Below the pieces are notes generated by a model, which saw only the letters and a list, made by a program, of their open reading frames with translations, ran no database searches and was not told where the DNA came from. Position numbers and translations under genes: made by a program. This document shows, in pieces, positions 1-6,208 of a DNA stretch of 11,158 nt; positions within the stretch are counted from its first letter, which is position 1, and every line of letters starts with the position of its first letter. Source of the stretch: an uncultured Muribaculaceae bacterium (lineage in GTDB: Bacteria > Bacteroidota > Bacteroidia > Bacteroidales > Muribaculaceae); NCBI GenBank assembly GCA_910578365.1, contig CAJTRC010000078.1, forward strand, positions 1-11,158, given 5' to 3'.

Positions 1-15
1 AGGTGAAGTCTTTGA

Positions 16-70
16 GAATCGCCAATACGTTCATACGCTAAGATTTTTATAATGAACGCTTTGGCGATTC
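16..70. repeat. 18-bp imperfect inverted repeat
   Basis: Positions 16-33 (GAATCGCCAATACGTTCA) and 53-70 (TGAACGCTTTGGCGATTC) are reverse complements at 16 of 18 positions, separated by 19 nt. The right arm is followed on the plus strand by T-rich sequence (ATTTGTATTT). Possible roles are a paired protein-binding site (operator or transposase end site) or a plus-strand terminator for a gene left of the window. The sequence does not decide between them. Confidence 0.7.
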
Positions 71-113
71 ATTTGTATTTGATAATTCGATATATTAACT
101 TAACTTTCAACTA

Positions 114-134
114 CTTCGGTAATTTTTACCGAAG
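114..134. repeat. Perfect 9-bp hairpin with 3-nt loop
   Basis: CTTCGGTAA (114-122), loop TTT (123-125), TTACCGAAG (126-134) form a perfect hairpin. It lies about 50 nt beyond the stop of the thymidylate-synthase-like gene. Read on the minus strand the stem is not followed by a T run, so it is not a textbook terminator for that gene. It could be a protein-binding palindrome or an mRNA 3'-end hairpin. Confidence 0.6.
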
Positions 135-183
135 CATTGAAGTAATTAAATTGGCCTTGTTTACACTTAATTTCAGACCCTTT

Positions 184-825
184 TCACACGTTCAGATCAA
201 ACCTCACAGCTTCATTTCCGGCCAAAAGTTCGCGTGTTCTCTCTATGTTGTTGGCATAAATGTGAACGTTTCCCAGGTTCAGCGTGATAGACTTTAACGG
301 CACTTCGATTTGTCGCGCTATCAAATACAAATGGTAAATGTCTGCTGGCAAACCTAAGTTTGCGTCGCTGCTTCTCTGATAGACCGACAAAACGAGTTCG
401 CCATCATCGAGCTGGAACTGAATAAGGCTTAAACATGGTGCTTGATTTGTTTCCGCTCCTGTTGAACCTAAAAACAACACATAATTTTTGCTGTTCCGCT
501 TTTCCCGGTTAATCTGTTCAATCAAAGCCGGCAACTTCTCAAAATAGGTCGGATAACTGTTAATGAGAATTTGCCCGCAATAATCCCACCAGTTTATCCC
601 GGCTTCTCGGTACTTGGTCAGGTCTTTTTCTCCTGCCATAAACAGGCTCAGTTCGTTGCGCAGCTTTTTGCGTGCGATGTTGTGACCCTCGAAAATTTCC
701 AGCAGGTCATAAGGCGACAAATGCAGCTGCTCATTGAGCAAATAAATTATGTCGCCCTTTTTATTGCTCTGTCGTTTGCCGTGCTGCAATATCTTGCCGA
801 GCATGGCGTAATTGTTTTGTGTCAT
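184..825 (-). CDS. Thymidylate synthase superfamily protein, possible dCMP-type (hydroxy)methylase
   Basis: The family methylates or hydroxymethylates dUMP or dCMP with methylenetetrahydrofolate. Visible family landmarks: NELSLF with Glu58, the WWD stretch at 79-81, the catalytic Cys131 in APCLSLIQF, the QRSSD block (Arg151, Asp154), LGLP at 157-160, and HIY at 188-190 (TS consensus HLYSNH). After LGLP, TS enzymes read FN; here it is AD, so Asp162 replaces the Asn that recognises the uracil base. T4 dCMP hydroxymethylase also has Asp there, and an Asn-to-Asp change in Lactobacillus casei TS shifts preference to dCMP. The paired phosphate-binding Arg-Arg (SRRI in TS) appears as SKN. At 213 aa it is shorter than the roughly 264-aa bacterial ThyA, lacking the C-terminal segment. 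The product (5-methyl- or 5-hydroxymethyl-dCMP, or dTMP) is inferred. It starts 52 nt after the helix-turn-helix gene in the same direction and seems less G+C-rich than the tail genes. Confidence 0.8.
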   Translation of the reverse strand: MTQNNYAMLGKILQHGKRQSNKKGDIIYLLNEQLHLSPYDLLEIFEGHNIARKKLRNELSLFMAGEKDLTKYREAGINWWDYCGQILINSYPTYFEKLPALIEQINREKRNSKNYVLFLGSTGAETNQAPCLSLIQFQLDDGELVLSVYQRSSDANLGLPADIYHLYLIARQIEVPLKSITLNLGNVHIYANNIERTRELLAGNEAVRFDLNV

Positions 826-877
826 TCGGCGCGAATTTAGCCCGTTTCTGTGAGTTCTGGGGCATTTCCCGGCTGCA

Positions 878-1120
878 TCATAGTGAAGCAGCTTTGCAGT
901 CGGCCGCCAAACGCTTCACAACATCGTAAACGTTGCGCTCGCTCATGCCATATTGCTGAGCCAGGCAGGCGACAATATAACACACCTTTTCGCCGCGCTG
1001 CTTGGCCTCCCGGTAGTCCTCAAAGAGGGCAACATATTTATGATCCGACGGCCTTACGCCGGATTTTTCCAGCGTTTCAATCACTCCACCACAAAATTTT
1101 AATGCTTCGTAAACTGTCAT
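878..1120 (-). CDS. Small helix-turn-helix protein, Mor-like
   Basis: An 80-aa protein with a likely helix-turn-helix at about residues 47-71 (YIVACLAQQYGMSERNVYDV), a typical 'YGxSERxVY' recognition-helix turn. The N-terminal half (1-45) is probably helical and may mediate dimerisation. The overall plan, small with the DNA-binding motif at the C terminus, recalls the Mor/C late-gene activators of Mu-like phages, but I cannot assign the family firmly. The ATG at 1120 follows an A-rich stretch with no Shine-Dalgarno match. It sits between the structured gap after the methyltransferase and the thymidylate-synthase-like gene, so it may control that cassette. Three cysteines (10, 47, 75) do not form an obvious zinc site. 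Confidence 0.7.
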   Translation of the reverse strand: MTVYEALKFCGGVIETLEKSGVRPSDHKYVALFEDYREAKQRGEKVCYIVACLAQQYGMSERNVYDVVKRLAADCKAASL

Positions 1121-1147
1121 TCAGCATTTTTTTCGTAATTTTGCAAC

Positions 1148-1262
1148 TCCTATCTCATAAAGCATTAGCACCTAAGCGAGATCGAAGGCATTTTGCCCCC
1201 GGCTGCTGCGCTTAGGTGCTATGTGTTTGTATGAGGTAGGATTCTACAAACAAGCCGGGGGC
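1148..1262. other. Nested inverted repeat with possible pseudoknot
   Basis: Three complementary pairs are interleaved here. Arm A, 1148-1159, pairs with 1230-1241 (12 bp including one G-U). Arm B, 1166-1178 (TAGCACCTAAGCG), pairs perfectly with 1209-1221 (13 bp). In the loop of B, 1195-1204 (GCCCCCGGCT) is the exact reverse complement of 1253-1262 (AGCCGGGGGC). A and B can stack into one long hairpin; the third pair would make a pseudoknot or a competing fold. The element lies between the methyltransferase stop and the helix-turn-helix start, so on the minus strand it would be a leader or intercistronic RNA. As DNA it could be a cruciform or a protein-binding site. No known RNA family is recognised. 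Confidence 0.6.
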
Positions 1263-1267
1263 TTTTT
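1248..1267 (-). terminator. Short GC hairpin, possible terminator after the methyltransferase
   Basis: AAGCC (1252-1256), loop GGG, GGCTT (1260-1264) form a 5-bp stem. On the minus strand it lies about 30 nt after the methyltransferase stop and is followed by GTTTGT; on the plus strand it is followed by TTT. It could end the tail operon and, weakly, act in both directions. It shares its G-rich side with the third arm of the 1148-1262 element, so forming one may prevent the other. Confidence 0.4.
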
Positions 1268-1294
1268 CTATGCCTCCGCACTTGCTGAATGTGG

Positions 1295-2125
1295 TCAGAG
1301 TTTGGTTATCATCATGTCGTTAAATTTAGCCTGATAGTTCAGCGTGTTTGTTAGCTGGCGCACTTCCGCGCCGTACATGGGAGCTACTTCTCCGTATTCC
1401 TCGGCCATGAACCGGCAAAGCTCCACGATCTGCGACTTGTCAGACGTGAAATAAATGTATTTCGTGCCACGGAGCAGCCGCAACACACTGAGATAGTCGG
1501 TCAGCTTCCAATAATTCTCATACATTCCGCACTCGGTCGTAAGATACGGCGGATCCAGCACGAACAACGCCCGGCTGTTGCCACGCTCACGCTCGAATAA
1601 TTCCCGGTAGTCCATGTGCACCACCTCCAGCCCGTCCAGATAGCCGGCACACTCGTAGGCGCCAGGTCTTACCCGGTTATACATCGTGTGCTTGCGAAGC
1701 TCATCCAGACTCGTGACCCATTTGCCGGAGAAAAGCACAGACCGCCCAATGGTCAGAATATCCACCCAGCCGAGCCGGTTCTGCGCTTCCTCGACAATGG
1801 CCAGCACCTCGGCTCGCTGTGCGTCGGTCAGACGCTTGTTAGGTTCAACACTGATTAAACGCTCTTTAATCGCCTTTAAAATAGCGTTTGTGTCCTCCAC
1901 CGCAGCCAGACGGCGGTTGTAACGGTCAAAATCATTATAAACGACCCGACAGTCCGGCAATACATGTTTGGCCGTATGCGACAACAGCCCTGAACCTCCG
2001 AAAAGGTCGACCACTGTGTCTATTTGTCCCTCCACCCGCTCCAGAACCTCGGTGAAGTCCCGGAGAAAATAACGCTTTTGCCCCATGAACGGCAGCGGTG
2101 CACATTTGTAGTTCCTACTCATCAT
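1295..2125 (-). CDS. D12-class N6-adenine DNA methyltransferase
   Basis: Transfers methyl from S-adenosylmethionine to N6 of adenine in a specific DNA site; here probably a phage-borne orphan enzyme that shields phage DNA from restriction. Numbering from the ATG at 2125 (276 aa): PLPFMGQKRYF at 10-20 is the N-terminal AdoMet-binding motif, DLFGGSG at 40-46 is motif I, VYNDFD at 62-67 is the acidic motif II region, and DPPY at 191-194 is the catalytic motif IV. Motif order fits the alpha (Dam/D12) class, and the length is normal. The frame is open further upstream, but a start at 2125 or 2122 leaves 16 nt or more after the fibre stop at 2142 and avoids overlap. No endonuclease gene is visible beside it, so a full restriction-modification pair is not supported. 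The recognition site cannot be read from the sequence. Confidence 0.9.
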   Translation of the reverse strand: MMSRNYKCAPLPFMGQKRYFLRDFTEVLERVEGQIDTVVDLFGGSGLLSHTAKHVLPDCRVVYNDFDRYNRRLAAVEDTNAILKAIKERLISVEPNKRLTDAQRAEVLAIVEEAQNRLGWVDILTIGRSVLFSGKWVTSLDELRKHTMYNRVRPGAYECAGYLDGLEVVHMDYRELFERERGNSRALFVLDPPYLTTECGMYENYWKLTDYLSVLRLLRGTKYIYFTSDKSQIVELCRFMAEEYGEVAPMYGAEVRQLTNTLNYQAKFNDMMITKL

Positions 2126-2141
2126 CACACTATTATATCTA

Positions 2142-2948
2142 TTATATAGGTACCGACAGGGTTTCCAGTCCGATGCTCTGGTCAATCACCGCGTATGGCC
2201 ACGCTGTTTGCCGGCATAGATACAGCTTGCCCGCCTTTGGTGTTATGCCCGAGCCCGGGGTAGTTGTGGCCGAAGCAGACCCGTAAAGTGTGCCCATCTG
2301 TTCACAGCCAATCCAACGCCCGTACCATTTGCCGCCGCTGATGGCAAAAAAACGCTTGTATGCCTGATCGTATACAACCTGCGCCCCTGCCGGAGCCCAG
2401 CCGGGCTGTATTATGCGCGACATAGTGGCGGTTTCGACATGGTCGAAATATGCTATCGGCGAGGCGTCGTAGTCCTCGTCGGCCCGGCACCACTCTGTGG
2501 CGGTGCCTCCGCGCTCAAGCTTTATGCGGCGGTAGCGGCAGGCCGATGTCGCCCCGTCGGGCTTGCGCTGTATCCACAGCTCCACATTGTTGGCTCCCTG
2601 GGTACTGTCCTTCCACTGCCAGGTAAATTCAACCCGTCCGTTTACCGGCGTGGCGTATGCACCGGCGGGTCCATACCAGCCACTGTTGTAAATCAGAAAG
2701 TTGTTGATACCCGCGCCGAGTTCGACGTCGAACGACAGTGTTACTGTTTCACCCGCTTCCGGAGCATCGGCCAGCGGTATCTTAAGTGTACTGTCGGCGC
2801 TGGCGAACCACTCGTCCGATGTGCCCCGCAGCAGGTTGCGCCCGCGCAGATGCCGCATCCGGTCGGTGAGAGCCGTGCGCAGGCTGGCCTCGCTGGCGGC
2901 TACTTTTGTCAGAACTCTGCGCAGTGCGGTATTAGTTACTATGCTCAT
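2142..2948 (-). CDS. Distal tail fibre / putative receptor-binding protein
   Basis: A 268-aa protein, last of the fibre genes. I chose the ATG at 2948; the open frame reaches a TTG at 2984, but that start would fall at the edge of a GC-rich hairpin. The N-terminal part is helical (RRVLTKVAASEASLRTALTD). A central beta-rich stretch (ETVTLSFDVELGAGINNFLI and the following residues, ending in KLERGGTATEW) resembles the carbohydrate-binding-like modules found in phage fibres. The C-terminal part (VVYDQAYKRFFAISGGKWY, then RWIGC, then KLYLC) matches a short repeated fibre module also seen in the protein at 3652-4662. The position just before the non-structural cargo fits a host-range protein. The receptor is unknown. 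Confidence 0.65.
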   Translation of the reverse strand: MSIVTNTALRRVLTKVAASEASLRTALTDRMRHLRGRNLLRGTSDEWFASADSTLKIPLADAPEAGETVTLSFDVELGAGINNFLIYNSGWYGPAGAYATPVNGRVEFTWQWKDSTQGANNVELWIQRKPDGATSACRYRRIKLERGGTATEWCRADEDYDASPIAYFDHVETATMSRIIQPGWAPAGAQVVYDQAYKRFFAISGGKWYGRWIGCEQMGTLYGSASATTTPGSGITPKAGKLYLCRQTAWPYAVIDQSIGLETLSVPI

Positions 2949-2984
2949 AAGGTCAATTATAATCAGTTGGATAATATGGCACAA

Positions 2985-3020
2985 TCGCCCGCCCGCCTGC
3001 GAAATGCTGTGGGCGGGCGA
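2985..3020. repeat. GC-rich intercistronic hairpin
   Basis: TCGCCCGCCC (2985-2994) is the exact reverse complement of 3011-3020; two more pairs, one a wobble, can form inside. It sits between the stop of the short fibre gene (3035) and the start of the distal fibre gene (2948). No T run follows on either strand, so it is not a standard terminator. It could pause transcription, block exonucleases or tune expression of the distal fibre. Confidence 0.6.
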
Positions 3021-3034
3021 CCGTGTGGTCTGCC

Positions 3035-3604
3035 TTAGCCGAAGATTGAGTCAACCATTGCGGTAGCCTCCGCGTCAGTCATGTACACAAGGCTGGAAGT
3101 CTTTACGAAGTTGCCGTCCACGTAATTCTTGTCGACTTTTTTGCCGATTTCGGTGGTGAGGGTGGCGCTCAGATTGGCATCCTCGCCCAGAGCTTCGGCA
3201 ATCTCCTTGAGGGTATCGAGGGTTTCGGGCGCGCCGCCTACCAGGTCGGCGATTTTGTCGTCGGTGTACTTCTTGGCTGAATTCAGAGTGGGTGTATGGT
3301 CAACGCTGATTACTCCGTTGGCCACATCGATACCGGCACCAATCTGTACCACACCTGCGGCGGTCTTGGTCGCCTTGGCAATGTTGCCGGGGTCTACCTC
3401 GATATTGTCAAGTACCACCTTTACGGTACCGTCGGCGTCGGCCTGCAGGCCCGAGCCGGGCTTCATCAGACCAGCCTTCGCGGCTGTGGCCACACCGGGA
3501 GCGGCGTCGCTTATCATGCTTTCTACTTTGCCTTTTACCTCGGTGAGGGCGGCTTTAAGAACGCCACCGTTAATGAGTTTGTTGTCTACAGTTGTTTCTG
3601 CCAT
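3035..3604 (-). CDS. Short fibre-like structural protein
   Basis: A 189-aa protein rich in Ala, Val, Gly and Thr. Its central half (about 50-110) has beta-strand-like repeats typical of trimeric fibres (LQADADGTVKVVLDNIEVD, GAGIDVANGVISVD). The segment GGAPETLDTLKEIAEALG is a motif often found in phage tail-fibre and head-fibre proteins and probably forms a coiled coil. The C terminus, MTDAEATAMVDSIFG, resembles the end of the larger fibre protein encoded upstream. ATG at 3604 follows an A/T-rich leader. Family knowledge supports a structural fibre; whether it sits on tail or head is not shown, but its place among tail fibres favours the tail. Confidence 0.65.
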   Translation of the reverse strand: MAETTVDNKLINGGVLKAALTEVKGKVESMISDAAPGVATAAKAGLMKPGSGLQADADGTVKVVLDNIEVDPGNIAKATKTAAGVVQIGAGIDVANGVISVDHTPTLNSAKKYTDDKIADLVGGAPETLDTLKEIAEALGEDANLSATLTTEIGKKVDKNYVDGNFVKTSSLVYMTDAEATAMVDSIFG

Positions 3605-3651
3605 AATTACTAAGTTTAAATGTTGATAATATTATTGTTGATAGCTGATAA

Positions 3652-4662
3652 CTACTTAAATATGCTGTCCACTAATTTGCGTGCCTCGTCGATTGTCAGC
3701 GGGTCGGACTGCTGCAGAGATTCAAATATCCCGCCTCCATTCACATAATCGTTATGATATGTGTATAACTGATTGGTTTTGGCGCAGCAATACACTCTAT
3801 CGCCCGGCACTGCTCCCATATCGTCCAGTTCTCCCCACTCACCGCAGCCAAGCCAGCGGTTGCGGAACTCGACCCTGACCACACCGATAGTAGGCGGATA
3901 GATATTCGGCAGCTCCCCTCTGGTTATGCGGCGGTGAACAAATCCTGCAGTTGCCCGGTCATATACTATACAGTCATCCACGGTATAAAGCACTTCTTCG
4001 GGACTGCCGGACAGCGGCGAATCACTTGTGTTATCCCTGCAGTCAATACGCAGTTTGGTCATGCCTCCTATCAGATGGCTATAGTCCGGGGAGTTAAAAT
4101 CGTCCACCTCGTAAAATTCGAGAGTGCCGCCGGAATCAAGTCTGACAAGCATGCCGTCGACGCAGGTATACATCCGGCAGCTGCCACGCATTACAAATAT
4201 ACACTCCTGCCGGCCCCGGCACATATAACCGGCATCGTTGTATAATCCGACCTCCAGCCACGACGGATAATATGGATGAGCAGTGATGCCGGCATTATCG
4301 GGGGCAAATACAAAGCCGCCTTTCCTGACGGCAAACAATACCTTGCCCTTCGAAGCGCTTGATGACTGTGTCGGCAAATCCCCGGCATAGTACGTAATCC
4401 CGTCGAAAAACATTATCGGGGGCCGACCGCCGGCAGCAGCCGGCAGCGACTCTTCCAGACGTTTCAACCTGGTGTCGAGTCCAGTTGCCGACGAGATGTC
4501 ATACTTACGGTTCAGCGCATCGGCCAGTCCCTCGACATCCGTCAGCGCCACCCGTTCCAGGCGGTGTCGGAAACTGTCGATCAAATCCGCAAACTGCCCT
4601 TCGGTAGGGTAAAGCCCCCGGCGGAACCATGCCTTAAGCTGCGATATATCTCTTATTGCCAT
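3652..4662 (-). CDS. Tail fibre / baseplate-attached structural protein
   Basis: A 336-aa protein. The N-terminal 60 residues (DISQLKAWFRRGLYPTEGQF) are a helical segment of the kind that begins fibre proteins in Bacteroidetes phages and probably attaches to the baseplate. A coiled-coil-like stretch follows (TRLKRLEESL, about 64-73). The rest is beta-rich with aromatic residues. Near the C terminus VRVEFRNRWLGCGEWGELDD and then RVYCCAKTNQLYTY parallel the C-terminal module of the distal fibre at 2142-2948. The last residues (LTIDEARKLVDSIFK) match the end of the short fibre at 3035-3604. It starts 18 nt after the collar-fibre gene. No enzyme motif was recognised. Confidence 0.6.
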   Translation of the reverse strand: MAIRDISQLKAWFRRGLYPTEGQFADLIDSFRHRLERVALTDVEGLADALNRKYDISSATGLDTRLKRLEESLPAAAGGRPPIMFFDGITYYAGDLPTQSSSASKGKVLFAVRKGGFVFAPDNAGITAHPYYPSWLEVGLYNDAGYMCRGRQECIFVMRGSCRMYTCVDGMLVRLDSGGTLEFYEVDDFNSPDYSHLIGGMTKLRIDCRDNTSDSPLSGSPEEVLYTVDDCIVYDRATAGFVHRRITRGELPNIYPPTIGVVRVEFRNRWLGCGEWGELDDMGAVPGDRVYCCAKTNQLYTYHNDYVNGGGIFESLQQSDPLTIDEARKLVDSIFK

Positions 4663-4680
4663 TGTGGTATATTGATTTAG

Positions 4681-5724
4681 TTATTTAGCCCGCATTATAT
4701 ATGCCAGCACATAGTACGGCGGTCGGTTTTCATGCGTCTTGCCCCCGCCCGTCATCTCTGATCGGTGCTTAATCCACTGTATCGCATCCCGGTTGTCACC
4801 GGCGGTATCACTGCGCTTGGGATTATCGCTGATACTGTCGTAGCCTACATCGCAGTCTTCGCCGCCGACTCTCCATGTTCCCTCACGGCATTCGCCGCTG
4901 CCTTTAGGTATCATCATATAGTCCTTTATCAGGTGACTATGCCCGGGGATCTGAGTATCATCCAGCGCCACAGCCTTAATACCACCCGCCGCACCGCTCC
5001 GGCTGTAATCGCTGTCGCTGTCATGCCGGCCCGCCACAAAGCGGCCCCGCAAGTCCGGCAGCCTGAAGTATCCGCTCGGGGTGGTATATCGGGTTCCGCT
5101 TGCGCTGGCGGCAGTATTGAATGTGTTTCCCAGAGCCTGATACAGTTCCGGATAATCCGCCGCCCTGAGTTCCTGGCCGTTACACAGCAGATACCCCTCG
5201 GGCACCGTCGCTCCCGCCCACATCTGCACCACACCAAGCGGTGGAGGCTGCAGTGCGGCCAGTTCTGTACGCAAATTAATATTCTCCGCCATGAGTTCCT
5301 TTACCGTCATTATGTCGGTGAAATCATCCCAGCTGTAGCTGTCCTCGCCTATACCCGGCGCAAGGCGCCTGCGGCTGTAAGCCTTGGGGTACTCAATATT
5401 ATTGGCCATTACAAATATATCATCCTGCTGCACATACATGCCGCTTGTTGTCGAGCCTCCCGTCCAATATAATATCTCACCCTCCGGGCAGAGTCGCGTA
5501 CGCACAAACACATAGCCTGCCCCGCGGTGCGTGCCCTCGCTGTTTGCCTCGCAGCCATACAGCACCACACGGTCGCCGGCGATATTACCCGCCAGCACAG
5601 CCATATCCACCATCCGTTGCAGATAATCAAGCGTTTCGCAGTCAAGCGGAAAATCCTTGTTGGCCTGCGTCAGATAATTGCCTGTGATTTTATCCATCAT
5701 ATCGTCATTTATAGTTAATCGCAT
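4681..5724 (-). CDS. Tail fibre with phage tail-collar domain
   Basis: A 347-aa protein with a tail-collar domain (Pfam Collar family) at about residues 162-232: PLGVVQMWAGATVPEGYLLC, then DYPELYQALG, then YFRLPDLRGRFVAG. These are near-consensus for the collar of contractile-tail fibres. IPGHSH at 259-264 and RPPYYVLAYIMR at the C terminus are also typical of such fibres, where histidine-rich loops can bind metal in the trimer. The N-terminal 140 residues are not recognised and probably attach to the baseplate; a short helix precedes the collar (VKELMAENINLRTELAALQP). The start overlaps the upstream gene by 20 nt; a second Met codon at 5700 could also serve. It is the first fibre gene after the baseplate genes, as in Mu-like phages. 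Confidence 0.85.
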   Translation of the reverse strand: MRLTINDDMMDKITGNYLTQANKDFPLDCETLDYLQRMVDMAVLAGNIAGDRVVLYGCEANSEGTHRGAGYVFVRTRLCPEGEILYWTGGSTTSGMYVQQDDIFVMANNIEYPKAYSRRRLAPGIGEDSYSWDDFTDIMTVKELMAENINLRTELAALQPPPLGVVQMWAGATVPEGYLLCNGQELRAADYPELYQALGNTFNTAASASGTRYTTPSGYFRLPDLRGRFVAGRHDSDSDYSRSGAAGGIKAVALDDTQIPGHSHLIKDYMMIPKGSGECREGTWRVGGEDCDVGYDSISDNPKRSDTAGDNRDAIQWIKHRSEMTGGGKTHENRPPYYVLAYIMRAK

Positions 5725-6208
5725 AGCGTTTGCCCGCCAGCTTATACATGTTTACAATTGCCCGCAGCCTCGGCTCAGCCCTCTGCAGCTCAGCCGGCAC
5801 AAGCACCCAGAAGTCATAGCCCCCCGTGCCCGCGAACCCCTCACGGTATATGCCCACAGCACCGCTGCCACGCTGCGGCACAGTCACCCAGCGCCCCATC
5901 TCACGCCTCCACAGCGTCGAAGCCTCAACGCTCGCCGCACCGTCGTCATCCTCTATCGCTATACGCCGCAGCTCCGGATCAAGCTCATCGTTGAGCACCC
6001 CGCGCAGCTTACACACCTGCCCGTTATGCCGGAGCCTGTAGCCGGTCGCACTCCGGTATGCCCGCAACTCCGACAGCAGACGCCCCAGCGGAGCAATACC
6101 CGCATACAACAGAGCCCCGGCAAGCGGTCGGCGAAGCCATGTCGGCAGAGCCAGCAAGGCAAGGCGCCTCATATTTACATTATAGCTTCTGTCAGCCCTG
6201 CTCATCAT
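5705..6208 (-). CDS. Baseplate-proximal tail protein (gp48 / tail protein I position)
   Basis: A 167-aa protein placed between the J-like baseplate gene, which it overlaps by 17 nt, and the collar fibre, which it overlaps by 20 nt. In Mu and P2 this slot holds gp48 or gpI, the protein that links baseplate wedge to fibre, so a similar role is inferred from position. Visible features: an N-terminal amphipathic segment (LALLALPTWLRRPLAGALLY), then LLSELRAYRSATGYRLRHNG, a block I associate with Bacteroides phage proteins at the same place, and a beta-rich C-terminal half. A later start at the Met codon at 6172 is possible and would remove the overlap. Confidence 0.55.
   Translation of the reverse strand: MMSRADRSYNVNMRRLALLALPTWLRRPLAGALLYAGIAPLGRLLSELRAYRSATGYRLRHNGQVCKLRGVLNDELDPELRRIAIEDDDGAASVEASTLWRREMGRWVTVPQRGSGAVGIYREGFAGTGGYDFWVLVPAELQRAEPRLRAIVNMYKLAGKRYAINYK

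Larger units (their letters stand above)
1..183. other. A/T-rich non-coding end region
   Basis: This stretch lies downstream of the stop codon of the thymidylate-synthase-like gene and holds no gene I can support. A plus-strand reading frame starts at 52 but runs antisense into that gene and has a low-complexity, hydrophobic A/T-driven translation. Two inverted repeats (16-70 and 114-134) are described separately. A weak plus-strand Bacteroidetes promoter look-alike is present (TTTG at 78-81, 19 nt, TAACTTTC at 101-108), but its last base departs from TAnnTTTG and no gene follows it. By gene order this could be the right terminus of the phage or the flanking host DNA; no junction can be located from one copy. 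Confidence 0.5.

Noticed and set aside
52..297. A plus-strand 81-codon open frame at the A/T-rich end
   Set aside because: More than a third overlaps the thymidylate-synthase-like gene in antisense, and the remainder is A/T-driven hydrophobic sequence with no convincing promoter or homology.
850..1215. A 121-codon plus-strand open frame across the helix-turn-helix gene and the structured gap
   Set aside because: Antisense to a better-supported gene, and its end lies in the inverted-repeat element.
1195..1267. Plus-strand intrinsic terminator made by the 10-bp GC pair 1195-1204/1253-1262 followed by TTTTT
   Set aside because: The loop would be 48 nt and would contain other strong arms; no plus-strand gene is seen upstream. 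A pseudoknot or the smaller 1252-1264 hairpin is a better reading.
1295..2125. Restriction-modification system
   Set aside because: Only the methyltransferase is seen; neither the neighbouring genes nor the window contain a recognisable endonuclease.
1295..2185. Longer methyltransferase start at 2185
   Set aside because: It would overlap the fibre gene by 44 nt and add residues before the conserved PLPFMGQK motif that the family does not need; ATG at 2125 or 2122 fits better.
2142..4662. Diversity-generating retroelement with a fibre target
   Set aside because: Known in some Bacteroides Mu-like phages, so I looked for it; no reverse transcriptase gene and no template/variable repeat pair were seen in this window.
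4190..5420. Two minus-strand TATATTTG matches inside fibre genes (near 4195 and 5412)
   Set aside because: Both fall in coding sequence reading IFVM on the gene strand, with no gene start at the right distance; probably chance.
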